In this document: one piece after another, positions 24,262-32,622 of the stretch | Numbering within the stretch: the first letter of the stretch is position 1 | How the letters are laid out: each line of letters opens with the position of its first letter | DNA from: Sphingopyxis sp. | GTDB lineage: Bacteria; Pseudomonadota; Alphaproteobacteria; Sphingomonadales; Sphingomonadaceae | DNA: 64,000 nucleotides | Reading direction: 5' to 3' | Assembly (NCBI RefSeq): GCF_016704835.1 | Contig: NZ_JADIZJ010000021.1 | Coordinates: forward strand, 372,001-436,000 | Position numbers and translations under genes: made by a program | The notes under the pieces: generated by a model | Databases searched by the model: none | The model's input: only the letters and a program-made list of their open reading frames with translations | What the model was told of the DNA's origin: nothing

Positions 24262-25518
24262 ATGTCGCACACCTCCCCCGTCTGGCACCCCTTCTCCCAG
24301 CACGGCCTCGGCGACCCCATCCCGCTGATCACCCGCGGCGAGGGCGCCCGCCTCTACGATGCCCACGGCAATCACTGGATCGACGCCATCTCCAGCTGGT
24401 GGGTAACCACCCACGGCCACGCGCACCCGCGCATCATGGCGGCGATCCGCGATCAGTCCGAACGGCTCGACCAGCTCATCTTCGCCGGCTGGACCCACGA
24501 GCCTGCAGAAAGCCTCGCCGCCGAACTGATCCGCATCACCTCCGATCCGCTCACCCGAGTCTTCTTCTCAGACTCGGGCTCGACCAGCGTTGAGGTCGCG
24601 CTCAAGATGGCGCTCGGTTACTGGTATAACATCGGCGAGCCGCGCAGCCGCATCCTCGTTCTCGAACACAGCTATCATGGCGACACGATCGGCACGATGT
24701 CGGTCGGCGAGCGCGGCGTCTACAACCGCGCCTGGCAGCCGCTGCTGTTCGACGTCGACACCATCCCCTTCCCGCGCGAAGGACTGGAGCAAGCCACGCT
24801 CGACGCGCTCGAAGCCGCCTGCGTGCAAAAGCCCGCCGCCTTCATCGTCGAACCGCTCATTCTCGGCGCCGGCGGCATGCTGATCTACCCCGCCTGGGTG
24901 CTCGCCGAAATGCGCAGCATCTGCGCGCGCCACAACGTCCTCTTCATCGCCGACGAAGTGATGACCGGCTGGGGCCGCACCGGCACCCGCTTCGCCTGCG
25001 ATCAGGCCGGCGTCATCCCAGACATCGTCTGCCTCTCGAAAGGCCTGACGGGCGGGGCGCTGCCGCTCGCGGTGACGCTTTGCATCGAACCGATCTTCCA
25101 GGCCCACTTCTCGACCGACCGCGCCAAAACCTTCTATCATTCGAGCAGCTACACCGCGAACCCGATCGCCTGCGCTGCCGCGAATGCCAATCTCGAAATC
25201 TGGCGCGACGAGCCCGTACAGCAGCGCATCGACACCCTCGCCGACGCGCAGGCCGCACATCTGTCGCTACTCAGCCACGGCCCGCGCGCCCAGAACCCCC
25301 GCCGCCTCGGCACCATCGCCGCGCTCGACATCGTCGTGGCGGACTCAGGCTATCTCTCGAACCTCGCCCCCCGCCTGATCGCCTTAACCCGTGACCATGG
25401 TGTGCTGCTGCGCCCGCTCGGCAACACGGTCTATGTCATGCCGCCTTATTGCATCACCGCAGAAGACCTGGCCCAGGTGTGGGACGCCATCGCGCTTTCC
25501 CTCGATCACCTGACCTAG
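24262..25518 (+). CDS. bioA: Adenosylmethionine-8-amino-7-oxononanoate aminotransferase
   Basis: 418 residues from the ATG at 24262; upstream in-frame codons come from the palindromic repeat and are not coding. A class III aminotransferase with WHPFSQHGLGDPIPLI, then DAISSWWVTTHGHAHPRI, VFFSDSGSTSVEVALKMALG, HSYHGDTIGTMS, FIADEVMTGWGRTG and the PLP lysine in CLSKGLTGG. Completes bioF-bioD-bioA; no bioB is in this window. The TAG stop shares CTAG (25515-25518) with the convergent gene's stop. Confidence 0.92.
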   Translation: MSHTSPVWHPFSQHGLGDPIPLITRGEGARLYDAHGNHWIDAISSWWVTTHGHAHPRIMAAIRDQSERLDQLIFAGWTHEPAESLAAELIRITSDPLTRVFFSDSGSTSVEVALKMALGYWYNIGEPRSRILVLEHSYHGDTIGTMSVGERGVYNRAWQPLLFDVDTIPFPREGLEQATLDALEAACVQKPAAFIVEPLILGAGGMLIYPAWVLAEMRSICARHNVLFIADEVMTGWGRTGTRFACDQAGVIPDIVCLSKGLTGGALPLAVTLCIEPIFQAHFSTDRAKTFYHSSSYTANPIACAAANANLEIWRDEPVQQRIDTLADAQAAHLSLLSHGPRAQNPRRLGTIAALDIVVADSGYLSNLAPRLIALTRDHGVLLRPLGNTVYVMPPYCITAEDLAQVWDAIALSLDHLT

Positions 25519-25823
25519 CGTTTTTCCAACAGCAATTTGTCGCCCGCCTGGCGAATAATCCCCTCGATCATTGGCCGCACGAACCCCAGCCCGGCCGGCA
25601 GATCGAAATCGATGACCAGCGCCGCATCTTCGACCGTCGCGGTCGATGCGATACTATGACCCATCGCGTGGATGACGAAGTCCATGCGATCGTCAGTTTC
25701 CCAGCGATGCTCGACCCGCCCCAGCCCGCCGGGTATCAGCTTGACCAGGTCGTCGGCGCGCGCCGCCATGCGGCGGCGCACTTCGGTGCGGGGCAGATCA
25801 TGGGCAATGCGAACGCTCGGCAT
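25515..25823 (-). CDS. Polyhydroxyalkanoic acid system family protein
   Basis: 102 residues from the ATG at 25823 (GGAG 8 nt upstream). The pattern RIAHDLPRTEVRRRMAARAD, then DDRMDFVIHAMGHSIASTAT and IRQAGDKLLLEKR fits the PHA_gran_rgn family of small START/SRPBCC-like proteins found near PHA genes in proteobacteria. No other PHA gene is adjacent, so a role at PHA granules is inferred from the family name only. Confidence 0.7.
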   Translation of the reverse strand: MPSVRIAHDLPRTEVRRRMAARADDLVKLIPGGLGRVEHRWETDDRMDFVIHAMGHSIASTATVEDAALVIDFDLPAGLGFVRPMIEGIIRQAGDKLLLEKR

Positions 25824-25959
25824 CGGTTGGCTCCTTCGGCTTTCGATGTGGGGCGCGCGATACCAGCTTGCAACGCGCCGCAGGCATCTGATTAGGCTTA
25901 GGTTCATCTGGTCTGCCTATCACCGCGGGCGGGAGAGGCTTTTGGAGGCGCGACGCCCG

Positions 25960-26367
25960 ATGAGAATAAGGCCGACCTTTTTGCTGCTGCCGCTGCTTGC
26001 CGCGCTCACAGCGCCCGTCACAGCCCAAGCCGACAGCTCGCTTGCCCAGTCGGGTCAGCCGCCGCAGCGCACGTCGGTCCTCTACACCTATGGCGACGAT
26101 CCCTGCCCCGAACCTGTCGGCGACGAAATCGTCGTTTGCGCGCAGCAACCCGAATCCGAACGCTACCGCGTCCCCAAGGAATTGCGCGAAGAGCTCAAGG
26201 ACGACGTTCCCGTCGGCGGCGGCAGCTGGGCCTCGACGGTAGAGGGGTACGACAATATCGCCCGTGCCACCCGCCCGAACAGCTGCTCGCCGGTCGGCAG
26301 CTACGGCTTCACCGGCTGCGCCTCCGCCGCGCTGCGCGAATGGTTCGAAGCGCGCCGCGCGCCCTGA
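25960..26367 (+). CDS. Secreted hypothetical protein
   Basis: 135 residues from the ATG at 25960 with GGAGG about 11 nt upstream. The signal peptide is MRIRPTFLLLPLLAALTAP, with cleavage near AQADS. The mature part has four Cys (DDPCPEPVGDEIVVCAQ; NSCSPVGSYGFTGCA), suggesting two disulfides in the periplasm. The motif CPxxxGDEIVVC followed by YRVPKELR recurs, to my recollection, in uncharacterised sphingomonad secreted proteins. No function is assigned. Confidence 0.7.
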   Translation: MRIRPTFLLLPLLAALTAPVTAQADSSLAQSGQPPQRTSVLYTYGDDPCPEPVGDEIVVCAQQPESERYRVPKELREELKDDVPVGGGSWASTVEGYDNIARATRPNSCSPVGSYGFTGCASAALREWFEARRAP

Positions 26368-26463
26368 CGGAACCCCGCCGAGAAACGTTGCGTTTCCGGT
26401 ACGCTGATTGACGCGGCGCCGCCCGCGCGCTTAGCTTGCACGCCCCAACAGGAGATCCCTTTC

Positions 26464-27108
26464 ATGCGCCGTATCGCTCCCCTCGCCGCCCTCGCCCTCG
26501 CCGTCGTCGCGGTTCCCGTCGTCATCGCCCAGAACGCCCCCACCGTCCCTGGCGCCCCGGACAAGGCGCGCGTCACCGCGGGCACCTATACCGCCGACGC
26601 CGGGCACACGATGGTGGTCTGGGAAGTCGATCATTTCGGCTTCAGCAAATACACCGGCATGTTTGGCGATGTGACTGGCACGCTGGTTATCGACCCCGCC
26701 AACGCCGCCGCGTCGAAAGTCGACGTGACGATCCCCGTCGCCAAGGTCACCACCGCCAGCGCTGGCCTCACCGGCCATCTGCTGCGCGCGGGCAAGGACG
26801 GCGGCAAGCCCGACTTCTTCGGCGCCTCCCCCGCCGACGCCAAATTCGTCTCGACCAGCGTCGTCCTCGACGACGAAGGCGACGAGGCAAAAGTCACCGG
26901 CAATCTGACCCTCAACGGCGTCACCAAGCCGGTCACCCTCGAGGTCGATTTCCACGGCGCCGGAACCAATCCCTTTAACAAGAAGGCGACGATCGGTTTC
27001 GAGGCTGAGGGCAAGATCCGCCGCAGCGATTTCGGCGTCGCCTATGGCATCCCCGCGGTCAGCGACGAGGTCGAACTCGAAATCCACGCCGCGTTTGAAA
27101 AGCAGTAA
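26464..27108 (+). CDS. YceI family periplasmic protein
   Basis: 214 residues. The signal peptide is MRRIAPLAALALAVVAVPVV. The lipocalin-like YceI domain runs from GTYTADAGHTMVVWEVDHFG through FSKYTGMFGDVTGTLVID, GNLTLNGVTKPVTLEVDFHG and RRSDFGVAYGIPAVSDEVEL. YceI proteins bind polyisoprenoids or related lipids in the periplasm. GGAG lies just upstream. Confidence 0.88.
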   Translation: MRRIAPLAALALAVVAVPVVIAQNAPTVPGAPDKARVTAGTYTADAGHTMVVWEVDHFGFSKYTGMFGDVTGTLVIDPANAAASKVDVTIPVAKVTTASAGLTGHLLRAGKDGGKPDFFGASPADAKFVSTSVVLDDEGDEAKVTGNLTLNGVTKPVTLEVDFHGAGTNPFNKKATIGFEAEGKIRRSDFGVAYGIPAVSDEVELEIHAAFEKQ

Positions 27109-27168
27109 GCGGCATTCATCGCGCAGCCAGCAAGGCGCGCCTAATCTCCTCCCATCGAGGAGGATATC

Positions 27169-27657
27169 ATGCGTATAACCTTGCTGGCTGCCCTGCTGCT
27201 CACCGCGAACCCCGCGCTCGCGCAAGCCAATCCCCAGATCGACTACCCCGCCTTCCAGGCGCTCACTGCCAGCGTCGCACCGCAGCGCGCCACCCGCCTG
27301 CTCGCCTTCGACGTGTTCAAGGCCGCAGCCGTCAAACCCGAAGCCCTGCTCCTCGACGCGCGCTCGGCCAGCGCCTTCGCGCGCGGACATATCAGGGGCG
27401 CGGTCAACCTGCCGCTCACCGATTTCACCGCGGGCAGCCTTGCCGCAGTCATCGGCGCTAACCCCGACCGCCCTATCCTGATCTATTGCAACAATAATTT
27501 CCGCAACAATGTCGCTCCGGTACCGGTCAAATCGGTCGCGCTCGCGCTCAATATCCAGACCTTCATCAACCTCGTCGGTTACGGCTATCCCAACGTGTAC
27601 GAGCTTGCCGATGTCGTCGATTTCAACGATCCCAAGGTGGAGTGGGTGAAGGGCTGA
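27169..27657 (+). CDS. Exported rhodanese-like protein
   Basis: 162 residues with a signal peptide (MRITLLAALLLTANPALAQA). The rhodanese fold is recognisable from LLLDARSASAFARGHIRGAV and NLPLTDF, and the active-site loop is ILIYCNNNFRNN, with the catalytic Cys at the expected position. Periplasmic single-domain rhodaneses handle persulfide sulfur or act in redox stress; no partner is adjacent. GAGGA precedes the ATG. Confidence 0.82.
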   Translation: MRITLLAALLLTANPALAQANPQIDYPAFQALTASVAPQRATRLLAFDVFKAAAVKPEALLLDARSASAFARGHIRGAVNLPLTDFTAGSLAAVIGANPDRPILIYCNNNFRNNVAPVPVKSVALALNIQTFINLVGYGYPNVYELADVVDFNDPKVEWVKG

Positions 27658-27726
27658 TACGCCCGCCCGCGCAATTTTCCCACTCCCCCCTTGCCAAGCG
27701 CGACATTTTGCATCACTAGGGCGCCC

Positions 27727-27777
27727 ATGCGCGGCAACGCCCTTCTTCTTCTGCGACTTACACGCCCTTGGGCGTGA
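27727..27777 (+). CDS. Leucine-rich leader peptide upstream of leuA
   Basis: A 16-codon frame from ATG 27727 to TGA 27777 encodes MRGNALLLLRLTRPWA: four Leu codons in a row (CTT CTT CTT CTG), then Arg and another Leu, ahead of leuA. This is the signature of a transcription-attenuation leader that senses charged tRNA-Leu. The perfect palindrome CACGCCC-TT-GGGCGTG (27761-27776) covers its last codons, so ribosome position would decide whether that hairpin forms. Confidence 0.72.
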   Translation: MRGNALLLLRLTRPWA

Positions 27778-27858
27778 CACTGGCTGCGCGTTAGTCGCGG
27801 CCACCCGCTCAAGGGTCCGATCGACATCATCGCAACCGACCAGCAGAAGACCAATCCC
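27727..27858 (+). promoter_or_regulatory. leuA attenuator leader region
   Basis: 132 nt from the leader ATG to the leuA start. It contains the leader peptide, the 7-bp-stem hairpin at 27761-27776, and further GC-rich self-complementary sequence (around 27783-27815). A leu/phe leader RNA class is known upstream of leuA in alphaproteobacteria. I do not see a run of T after a hairpin, so the terminator form is not certain. Confidence 0.55.
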
Positions 27859-29523
27859 ATGACCATGCTTCGCGACCCTTCGGTCAAGTACAGCGCCTTT
27901 CCGCAAGTTCCCCTGGCGAACCGCGAATGGCCCACCCGCGTCACCACCGCCGCGCCGATCTGGCTGTCCACCGACATGCGCGACGGCAATCAGGCGCTGA
28001 TCGACCCGATGGACGCCGAGAAAAAGGCGCGCTTTTTCGACCTCCTCTGCCGCATCGGGCTCAAGGAAATCGAGGTCGGCTTCCCCAGCGCCGGCGCGAC
28101 CGAGTTCGACTTCATCTCGGGCCTCGTCCAGCACGGACGCATCCCCGACGACGTCACTCCGCAAGTGCTGACTCAAAGCCGCGCCGACCTCATCCGCACC
28201 AGCTTCGACAGCCTCGCCGGCGCCAAAACCGCGATCGTCCACGTCTATAACGCGGTCAGCCCCGCCTGGCGCCGCATCGTGTTCGGCATGGAAATGCCCG
28301 AGATCAAGGCGATCGCGATCGAGGGCGCCAAGCAGCTGCGCGACAATGCCGCGCGCCTCCCCGGCACCGACTGGCGCTTTCAGTACAGCCCCGAAACCTT
28401 CTCGACCGCCGAGCTCGATTTCAGCATCGAGTGCTGCGCCGCGGTGATGGATATCCTCCAGCCCACCACCGACAAGCCGATCATCCTCAACCTGCCCGCC
28501 ACGGTCGAGGCCTCTACTGCGAACATCTACGCCGACCAGATTGAGTATTTCTGCAAGAATTTGCCCGGCCGCGACAAGGCGATCATCTCGCTCCACACCC
28601 ACAACGACCGCGGCACCGGCGTCGCAGCGGCCGAGCTCGGCCTGCTCGCGGGCGCCGATCGCGTCGAGGGCTGCCTGTTTGGCAATGGCGAGCGCACCGG
28701 CAACACCTGCCTCGTCACCATCGCGCTCAACATGTACACGCAGGGCGTCGACCCCGAGCTCGACTTTTCGAATATCGACGAAGTCATCGCGACGGTCGAA
28801 TATTGCAACCAGCTCCCCGTCCACCCGCGCCACCCCTATGGCGGCGAGCTGGTGTACACCGCCTTTTCGGGCAGCCATCAAGACGCGATCAAGAAAGGCT
28901 TCGCCGCGCGCGAGCGCCAGAATGACGAACGCTGGGAAGTCCCCTACCTCCCCATCGACCCCGCCGACCTCGGCCGCAGCTATGAAGCGGTGATCCGCGT
29001 CAACAGCCAGTCGGGCAAGGGCGGCGTCGCCTGGGTGCTCGAACAGGACAAGGGGCTGAAACTGCCCAAGAAGATGCAGGCCAGCTTCAGCCACGTCGTG
29101 CAGGCGCTGGCGGACGAAACCAGCCGCGAGCTGACCGCTGATGACATCTGGGGCGCGTTCGAAATCGCCTATCTCAAGGTCGAGGCCAAGCGTTTCCAGC
29201 TCGTCGACTGGTCGGAGAGCCACGCCGGAGCCGACCGCATCTTCGCCGGCAAGCTCACCATCGACGGCGCCCCGCGCAGCGTCAGCGGCCGCGGCAACGG
29301 CCTGATGAGCAGCGTCATCGCCGCGCTCGCCGAATCGGGCGGCCCGGTCATGGACATCGTCGATTACAGCGAGCATGCGATCGGCCAGGGCAGCACCGCG
29401 CAAGCCGCCGCTTATGTCGAATGTCGCACGCCGGACGGCAAAAGCGTCTTCGGCTGCGGCCTCGATACCGACGTCGCGACCGCCAGCGTCCGCGCGATCC
29501 TGAGCGCTGCCAACGGCGCCTGA
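27859..29523 (+). CDS. leuA: 2-isopropylmalate synthase, long form
   Basis: 554 residues; condenses acetyl-CoA with 2-ketoisovalerate, the first committed step of leucine synthesis. The TIM barrel begins WLSTDMRDGNQALIDPMDAE (catalytic Arg-Asp) and includes LHTHNDRGTGVAAAELGLL (metal-binding His-x-His) and GCLFGNGERTGNTCLV. The C-terminal regulatory domain (about 425-554, starting FQLVDWSESHAGADR) mediates leucine feedback. It is of the LeuA2, yeast-like subclass. The in-frame ATG two codons later is less likely. Probably controlled by the leader peptide upstream. Confidence 0.94.
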   Translation: MTMLRDPSVKYSAFPQVPLANREWPTRVTTAAPIWLSTDMRDGNQALIDPMDAEKKARFFDLLCRIGLKEIEVGFPSAGATEFDFISGLVQHGRIPDDVTPQVLTQSRADLIRTSFDSLAGAKTAIVHVYNAVSPAWRRIVFGMEMPEIKAIAIEGAKQLRDNAARLPGTDWRFQYSPETFSTAELDFSIECCAAVMDILQPTTDKPIILNLPATVEASTANIYADQIEYFCKNLPGRDKAIISLHTHNDRGTGVAAAELGLLAGADRVEGCLFGNGERTGNTCLVTIALNMYTQGVDPELDFSNIDEVIATVEYCNQLPVHPRHPYGGELVYTAFSGSHQDAIKKGFAARERQNDERWEVPYLPIDPADLGRSYEAVIRVNSQSGKGGVAWVLEQDKGLKLPKKMQASFSHVVQALADETSRELTADDIWGAFEIAYLKVEAKRFQLVDWSESHAGADRIFAGKLTIDGAPRSVSGRGNGLMSSVIAALAESGGPVMDIVDYSEHAIGQGSTAQAAAYVECRTPDGKSVFGCGLDTDVATASVRAILSAANGA

Positions 29524-29530
29524 CCGCGCG

Positions 29531-30073
29531 ATGACCCTGACCCACCGCCTCGCGCAGCCGTCCGATCTCGACGCGCTGCGCGCGGTGATGGCGCTCGCGA
29601 TCGCCGAATTGCAAAAGACCTTCCTCGACGACGCGCAGATCGCCGCCAGCCACGCCGTCATGGGCCTCGACACCCAGCTGATCACCGACCGCACTTATTT
29701 CGTCATCGAAGCGGGCGATCGGATCGCGGGCTGCGGCGGCTGGTCGCACCGCGCGACGCTCTACGGCGGCGATCACAGCAGCGACCTGCGCGACCCCGCC
29801 AAGCTCAACCCCGCCACCGACGCCGCCCGCATCCGCGCGATGTACACCCACCCCGCCTTCGCAAGGCAGGGGGTCGGCCGCATGGTGATGGCGCTCTGCG
29901 AAGCCGCCGCACAGCAAGCCGGCTTCGCCCGCACCGAGCTGATGGCCACGCTATCGGGCGAACCCCTCTATCGCGCCTGCGGCTACACCCCCATCGAACA
30001 TGTCGTCGCGTCGGGCCCGAATCGCGCGAGCGTGCCGCTCATCCGCATGGGGAAGAGGCTAACGACGGGCTGA
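29531..30073 (+). CDS. GNAT family N-acetyltransferase
   Basis: 180 residues starting 7 nt after the leuA stop, so probably cotranscribed. The GNAT elements are visible: HRLAQPSDLDALRAVMALAI at the N-terminus, the acetyl-CoA pyrophosphate loop AMYTHPAFARQGVGRMVM (a variant of Q/RxxGxG/A), and YRACGYTPIEH at the end. The acceptor substrate is unknown; clustering with leuA may be incidental. Confidence 0.85.
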   Translation: MTLTHRLAQPSDLDALRAVMALAIAELQKTFLDDAQIAASHAVMGLDTQLITDRTYFVIEAGDRIAGCGGWSHRATLYGGDHSSDLRDPAKLNPATDAARIRAMYTHPAFARQGVGRMVMALCEAAAQQAGFARTELMATLSGEPLYRACGYTPIEHVVASGPNRASVPLIRMGKRLTTG

Positions 30074-30135
30074 TGCACAATTTGGCCATCAACCCATTGG
30101 CAAACTGTTAAATTTGGCCCGCTACACGCTGCGAA

Positions 30136-30751
30136 ATGGTCAAACTGAGCGAATCGGTGGAGCGCGAGCGCAATGCCTTCCAGGCCTGCTTCCGGGGGGA
30201 AAAGGCCGGCCTCGTCTATGCGCCAACGCCTGGCGGCGAGGGCCGCTTCGTTTCCGACGACGAGGCCGTTCGCTTTATCTGTGAATTCGCCGCGATGGCG
30301 ATCCGCCATGCGCGCCGGTTTGGTCACTCGGTCTGGGCATCCGTCGTGTTGCAGATTTTTTTTCGGAAGCCTTGGCGCAAGATATGACCTGCGCCCTTTC
30401 ACGGCACTTGCCTTGCTATCGATGTTCGGCCGGCTTTTCACCGCGATCGTGCAGCGTATCGAGCGAGCGCGTTTCCAATGGCGGATATGGGGGCGCCTCG
30501 AGCGCCGTGCGCCCGTGCCACCACTCTGGCGGCAGGAAAAAATCCGTCGTGGCTTTGCGTCGAGCCACTGGCAGACCGCCAGCATAGCACTGATTGTTGC
30601 TTTCGGCGCCGTTCTGCAAGCGCCATCGAGTCTGATCCCTCCCGAATGGCGCGACATCCGCCGCATCGTCGTTGCGTTTTTTTGCATCTTGGTTGTCGGA
30701 GGACTTCTGGCCCATGACGCCTTTCGGCTCCTGCGCCGTTTTCGCCTGTGA
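30136..30751 (+). pseudogene. Membrane protein, frame broken at a T8 run
   Basis: The first frame from ATG 30136 encodes MVKLSESVERERNAFQACFR and continues to SVVLQIFF, then turns to nonsense and stops at 30387. The next frame carries on sensibly from FFGSLGARYDLRPFTALALL through IALIVAFGAVLQAPSSL and IVVAFFCILVVGGLLAHDAF to 30751. Dropping one T from the eight at 30356-30363 joins them into a 204-residue protein with about four hydrophobic segments. I do not recognise the family. Sequencing error, a real pseudogene or transcriptional slippage on T8 would all look like this. Confidence 0.6.
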
Positions 30752-30873
30752 GGCTGGCCTTACAACCCTCCCCGTGCATCCCCATATAAGCATCATCGCG
30801 GCACGTCTTTCGATGAGCCGCCGCGGCTGAGAGACCTGCGCGCTCCCGCTTACCCTAACAGGAGCCGCGCCCG

Positions 30874-31242
30874 ATGAACAGCCGAGCCAAACCCGTCAAC
30901 CCGCCCGTCCGCAAGGCACCCGTCACCGCGCCTGCCAAGCCCGCCAGCGCCGCCGCTGGCGCGGAGGCGGTCGATGCCGGCGCGCCCGTCCGCGCGCGCA
31001 CGAACAATCATTTCCGCAAGAACCGCACGCCGCTCGCCCCCGCCGATGCCAAGCGGCAAGGCGATATCAGCCAGCTCGCCTTTCTGACCATGGGCGGGCG
31101 CGACGCCGCGGTCGATTTCCTCAACAGCGACAATGAAGCGCTCGGCGGCCGCCCGCTCGCGCTCGCCACCGCCAGTGCCGAGGGTTTTGAACAGGTCGCC
31201 AGCGCGATCCGCGCCATGGCGCCCGGCGCCGAAACATCATGA
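30874..31242 (+). CDS. DUF2384-like (Xre/MbcA/ParS toxin-binding) protein
   Basis: 122 residues. The N-terminal third is Ala/Pro/Lys-rich and disordered. The C-terminus FLNSDNEALGGRPLALATAS, then GFEQVASAIRAMA, matches the toxin-binding domain of Xre/MbcA/ParS antitoxins (WLxxPNxALGGxxPLxL). The upstream DNA-binding part of such antitoxins is reduced, and there is no RES-domain toxin alongside. The stop overlaps the next gene's start (ATGA). Role as antitoxin is therefore doubtful. Confidence 0.55.
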   Translation: MNSRAKPVNPPVRKAPVTAPAKPASAAAGAEAVDAGAPVRARTNNHFRKNRTPLAPADAKRQGDISQLAFLTMGGRDAAVDFLNSDNEALGGRPLALATASAEGFEQVASAIRAMAPGAETS

Positions 31243-31472
31243 GCCGCGCGATGAACGTCACGATGGCCGAGGCCGACGTCACCGCGCTGTGCAAGAGCGC
31301 AGGGGTCGCGATCAGCGCGATCGAACCCCTCCCCGACGGCGGCACCCGCCTCGTCTGCATCTCGCCGATCGGCGCCGACAAGATGCGCAAAAAGCTGAAG
31401 AAACATCTCATCGACGGCGCCGTCACACGCCACCGTTTCTACCGCCCGCCGGGGTCCGAGGGGGGATATTAG
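31239..31472 (+). CDS. Small hypothetical protein coupled to DUF2384-like gene
   Basis: 77 residues, start overlapping the preceding stop by 4 bp. The core IEPLPDGGTRLVCISPIGAD followed by KMRKKLKKHLI and RHRFYRPP is compact and basic. It is far too small for a RES toxin and has no recognisable fold. Coding is supported by tight coupling and by normal codon use. Confidence 0.6.
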   Translation: MSRAMNVTMAEADVTALCKSAGVAISAIEPLPDGGTRLVCISPIGADKMRKKLKKHLIDGAVTRHRFYRPPGSEGGY

Positions 31473-31481
31473 GAGGCAGCT

Positions 31482-32495
31482 TTACGCGACTTCGGTCAGC
31501 GATTGCGGGGTCGAGAAACGCTGGCGATACTCCTGCGGTGACAGGCCGATGATGCGGTGGAACAATTTGCGGAACGCCGCCGCATCCTCATATCCGACGC
31601 CCCACGCGATCTGGTCGACGGTGCGCCGGGTGAATTCCAGCAGCTCGCGCGCCTTGCCGACGCGCAGATGCTGGAGATATTCGACCGGGGTCATGGCGGT
31701 GGCAGCCTTGAAGCGGCGCTGGAACGTCCGCTCCTCCAGGCCCGCCTCGCTGGCCATGGCAGGGACGGCGACCGGGCCGACGCCGCGCGCCTGCAACCAA
31801 TGCTGGACCCGCAAAATGGCTTCGTCGCCGTGGTTCAGGTTGGGGGCAAAGCTGGCATAATTCTTCTGCTCGCGGCCATTGGGATCGATCAACAGAAAGC
31901 GCGCCGTCTCCATCATCACCGTCGGCCCCAGCAACCGCTCGACGATCCTGAGGCCCAGGTCGGTCCACGCCATCAAGCCGCCCGCGGTCACGATGTCGCC
32001 ATCGTCGATCACCATCCGGTCGGCCTCCAGCCGCACATCGGGAAACCGGTCCCGAAACTGCTCGGCAAAGAACCAGTGCGTCGTCGCGGGCCGCCCCGCG
32101 AGCAGCCCCGTCGCCGCCAAAGCAAACGCCCCGCCGCAATTCGACGCCAGCACCGTCCCCTGCGCATGCCGGTCGAGCAGCCAGCGCGCATAGGGTTCGA
32201 CCTCGCCGGGTTCGAGCAGCTTGTGCAGGCTGCCCGGCGCAATCAGCACTGCGGGTGAACTGGCTGCGGGCTGATCGGGGTGACTGTCAAAACAGCGCGC
32301 CAGGCCGCCGCCGTGCTGCAACCGCCAATGGCTGACGCGGATCGGCGGGCGGTCATGCTGGACCGCAAAGCGCCCGGCTATGTCGAACAGATCGGTGATG
32401 CCATGCACCATTCCCATCTGGCAGTCGGGATAGGTCATCAACCCGACCTCGACCAACGGCACAGTCGCCGCGTCCGGCATCTTCAGCTTAGGCAT
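31482..32495 (-). CDS. GlxA-type AraC family transcriptional regulator
   Basis: 337 residues from the ATG at 32495 (AGGAG 7 nt upstream). An N-terminal DJ-1/PfpI-like domain (LVEVGLMTYPDCQMGMVHGI; ASNCGGAFALAATGLLAGR with the nucleophile-elbow-like Cys) precedes a C-terminal AraC DNA-binding domain with two HTHs (ASEAGLEERTFQRRFKAATA; VDQIAWGVGYEDAAAFRKLF). Divergent from the hydrolase/SDR operon, which it probably controls. The ligand is unknown. Confidence 0.9.
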   Translation of the reverse strand: MPKLKMPDAATVPLVEVGLMTYPDCQMGMVHGITDLFDIAGRFAVQHDRPPIRVSHWRLQHGGGLARCFDSHPDQPAASSPAVLIAPGSLHKLLEPGEVEPYARWLLDRHAQGTVLASNCGGAFALAATGLLAGRPATTHWFFAEQFRDRFPDVRLEADRMVIDDGDIVTAGGLMAWTDLGLRIVERLLGPTVMMETARFLLIDPNGREQKNYASFAPNLNHGDEAILRVQHWLQARGVGPVAVPAMASEAGLEERTFQRRFKAATAMTPVEYLQHLRVGKARELLEFTRRTVDQIAWGVGYEDAAAFRKLFHRIIGLSPQEYRQRFSTPQSLTEVA

Positions 32496-32622
32496 AATGG
32501 CTCCTTTGTCGGATTTGAACCGCATAATGTCGTATCCGCCAATCCCGCGCAAGCCCGGTACGGCCTAAATCCATGTCATCGGGACGGACACACCGCCCCC
32601 CTAAAACGAAAGGAACCAAGAT
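32496..32622. promoter_or_regulatory. Divergent promoter region, GlxA regulator / hydrolase operon
   Basis: 127 bp between the two start codons that must hold both promoters and the regulator's site. ribosome sites are visible at each end (GGAG for the regulator, AAAGGA for the hydrolase). No convincing direct repeat is seen. Confidence 0.35.

Noticed and set aside
26431..29694. A 1087-codon open frame on the minus strand opposite the YceI, rhodanese and leuA genes
   Set aside because: It is antisense to three clear genes, is rich in Asp/Glu/Ala/Arg repeats typical of GC-rich complement frames, and shows no domain. Codon bias of the real genes explains its length.
30815..30870. CTGAGA-containing GC-rich leader resembling a TPP riboswitch
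   Set aside because: The conserved upstream GGGUGC and downstream GAACCUGAU blocks of the TPP riboswitch are absent, and the downstream gene is unrelated to thiamine.
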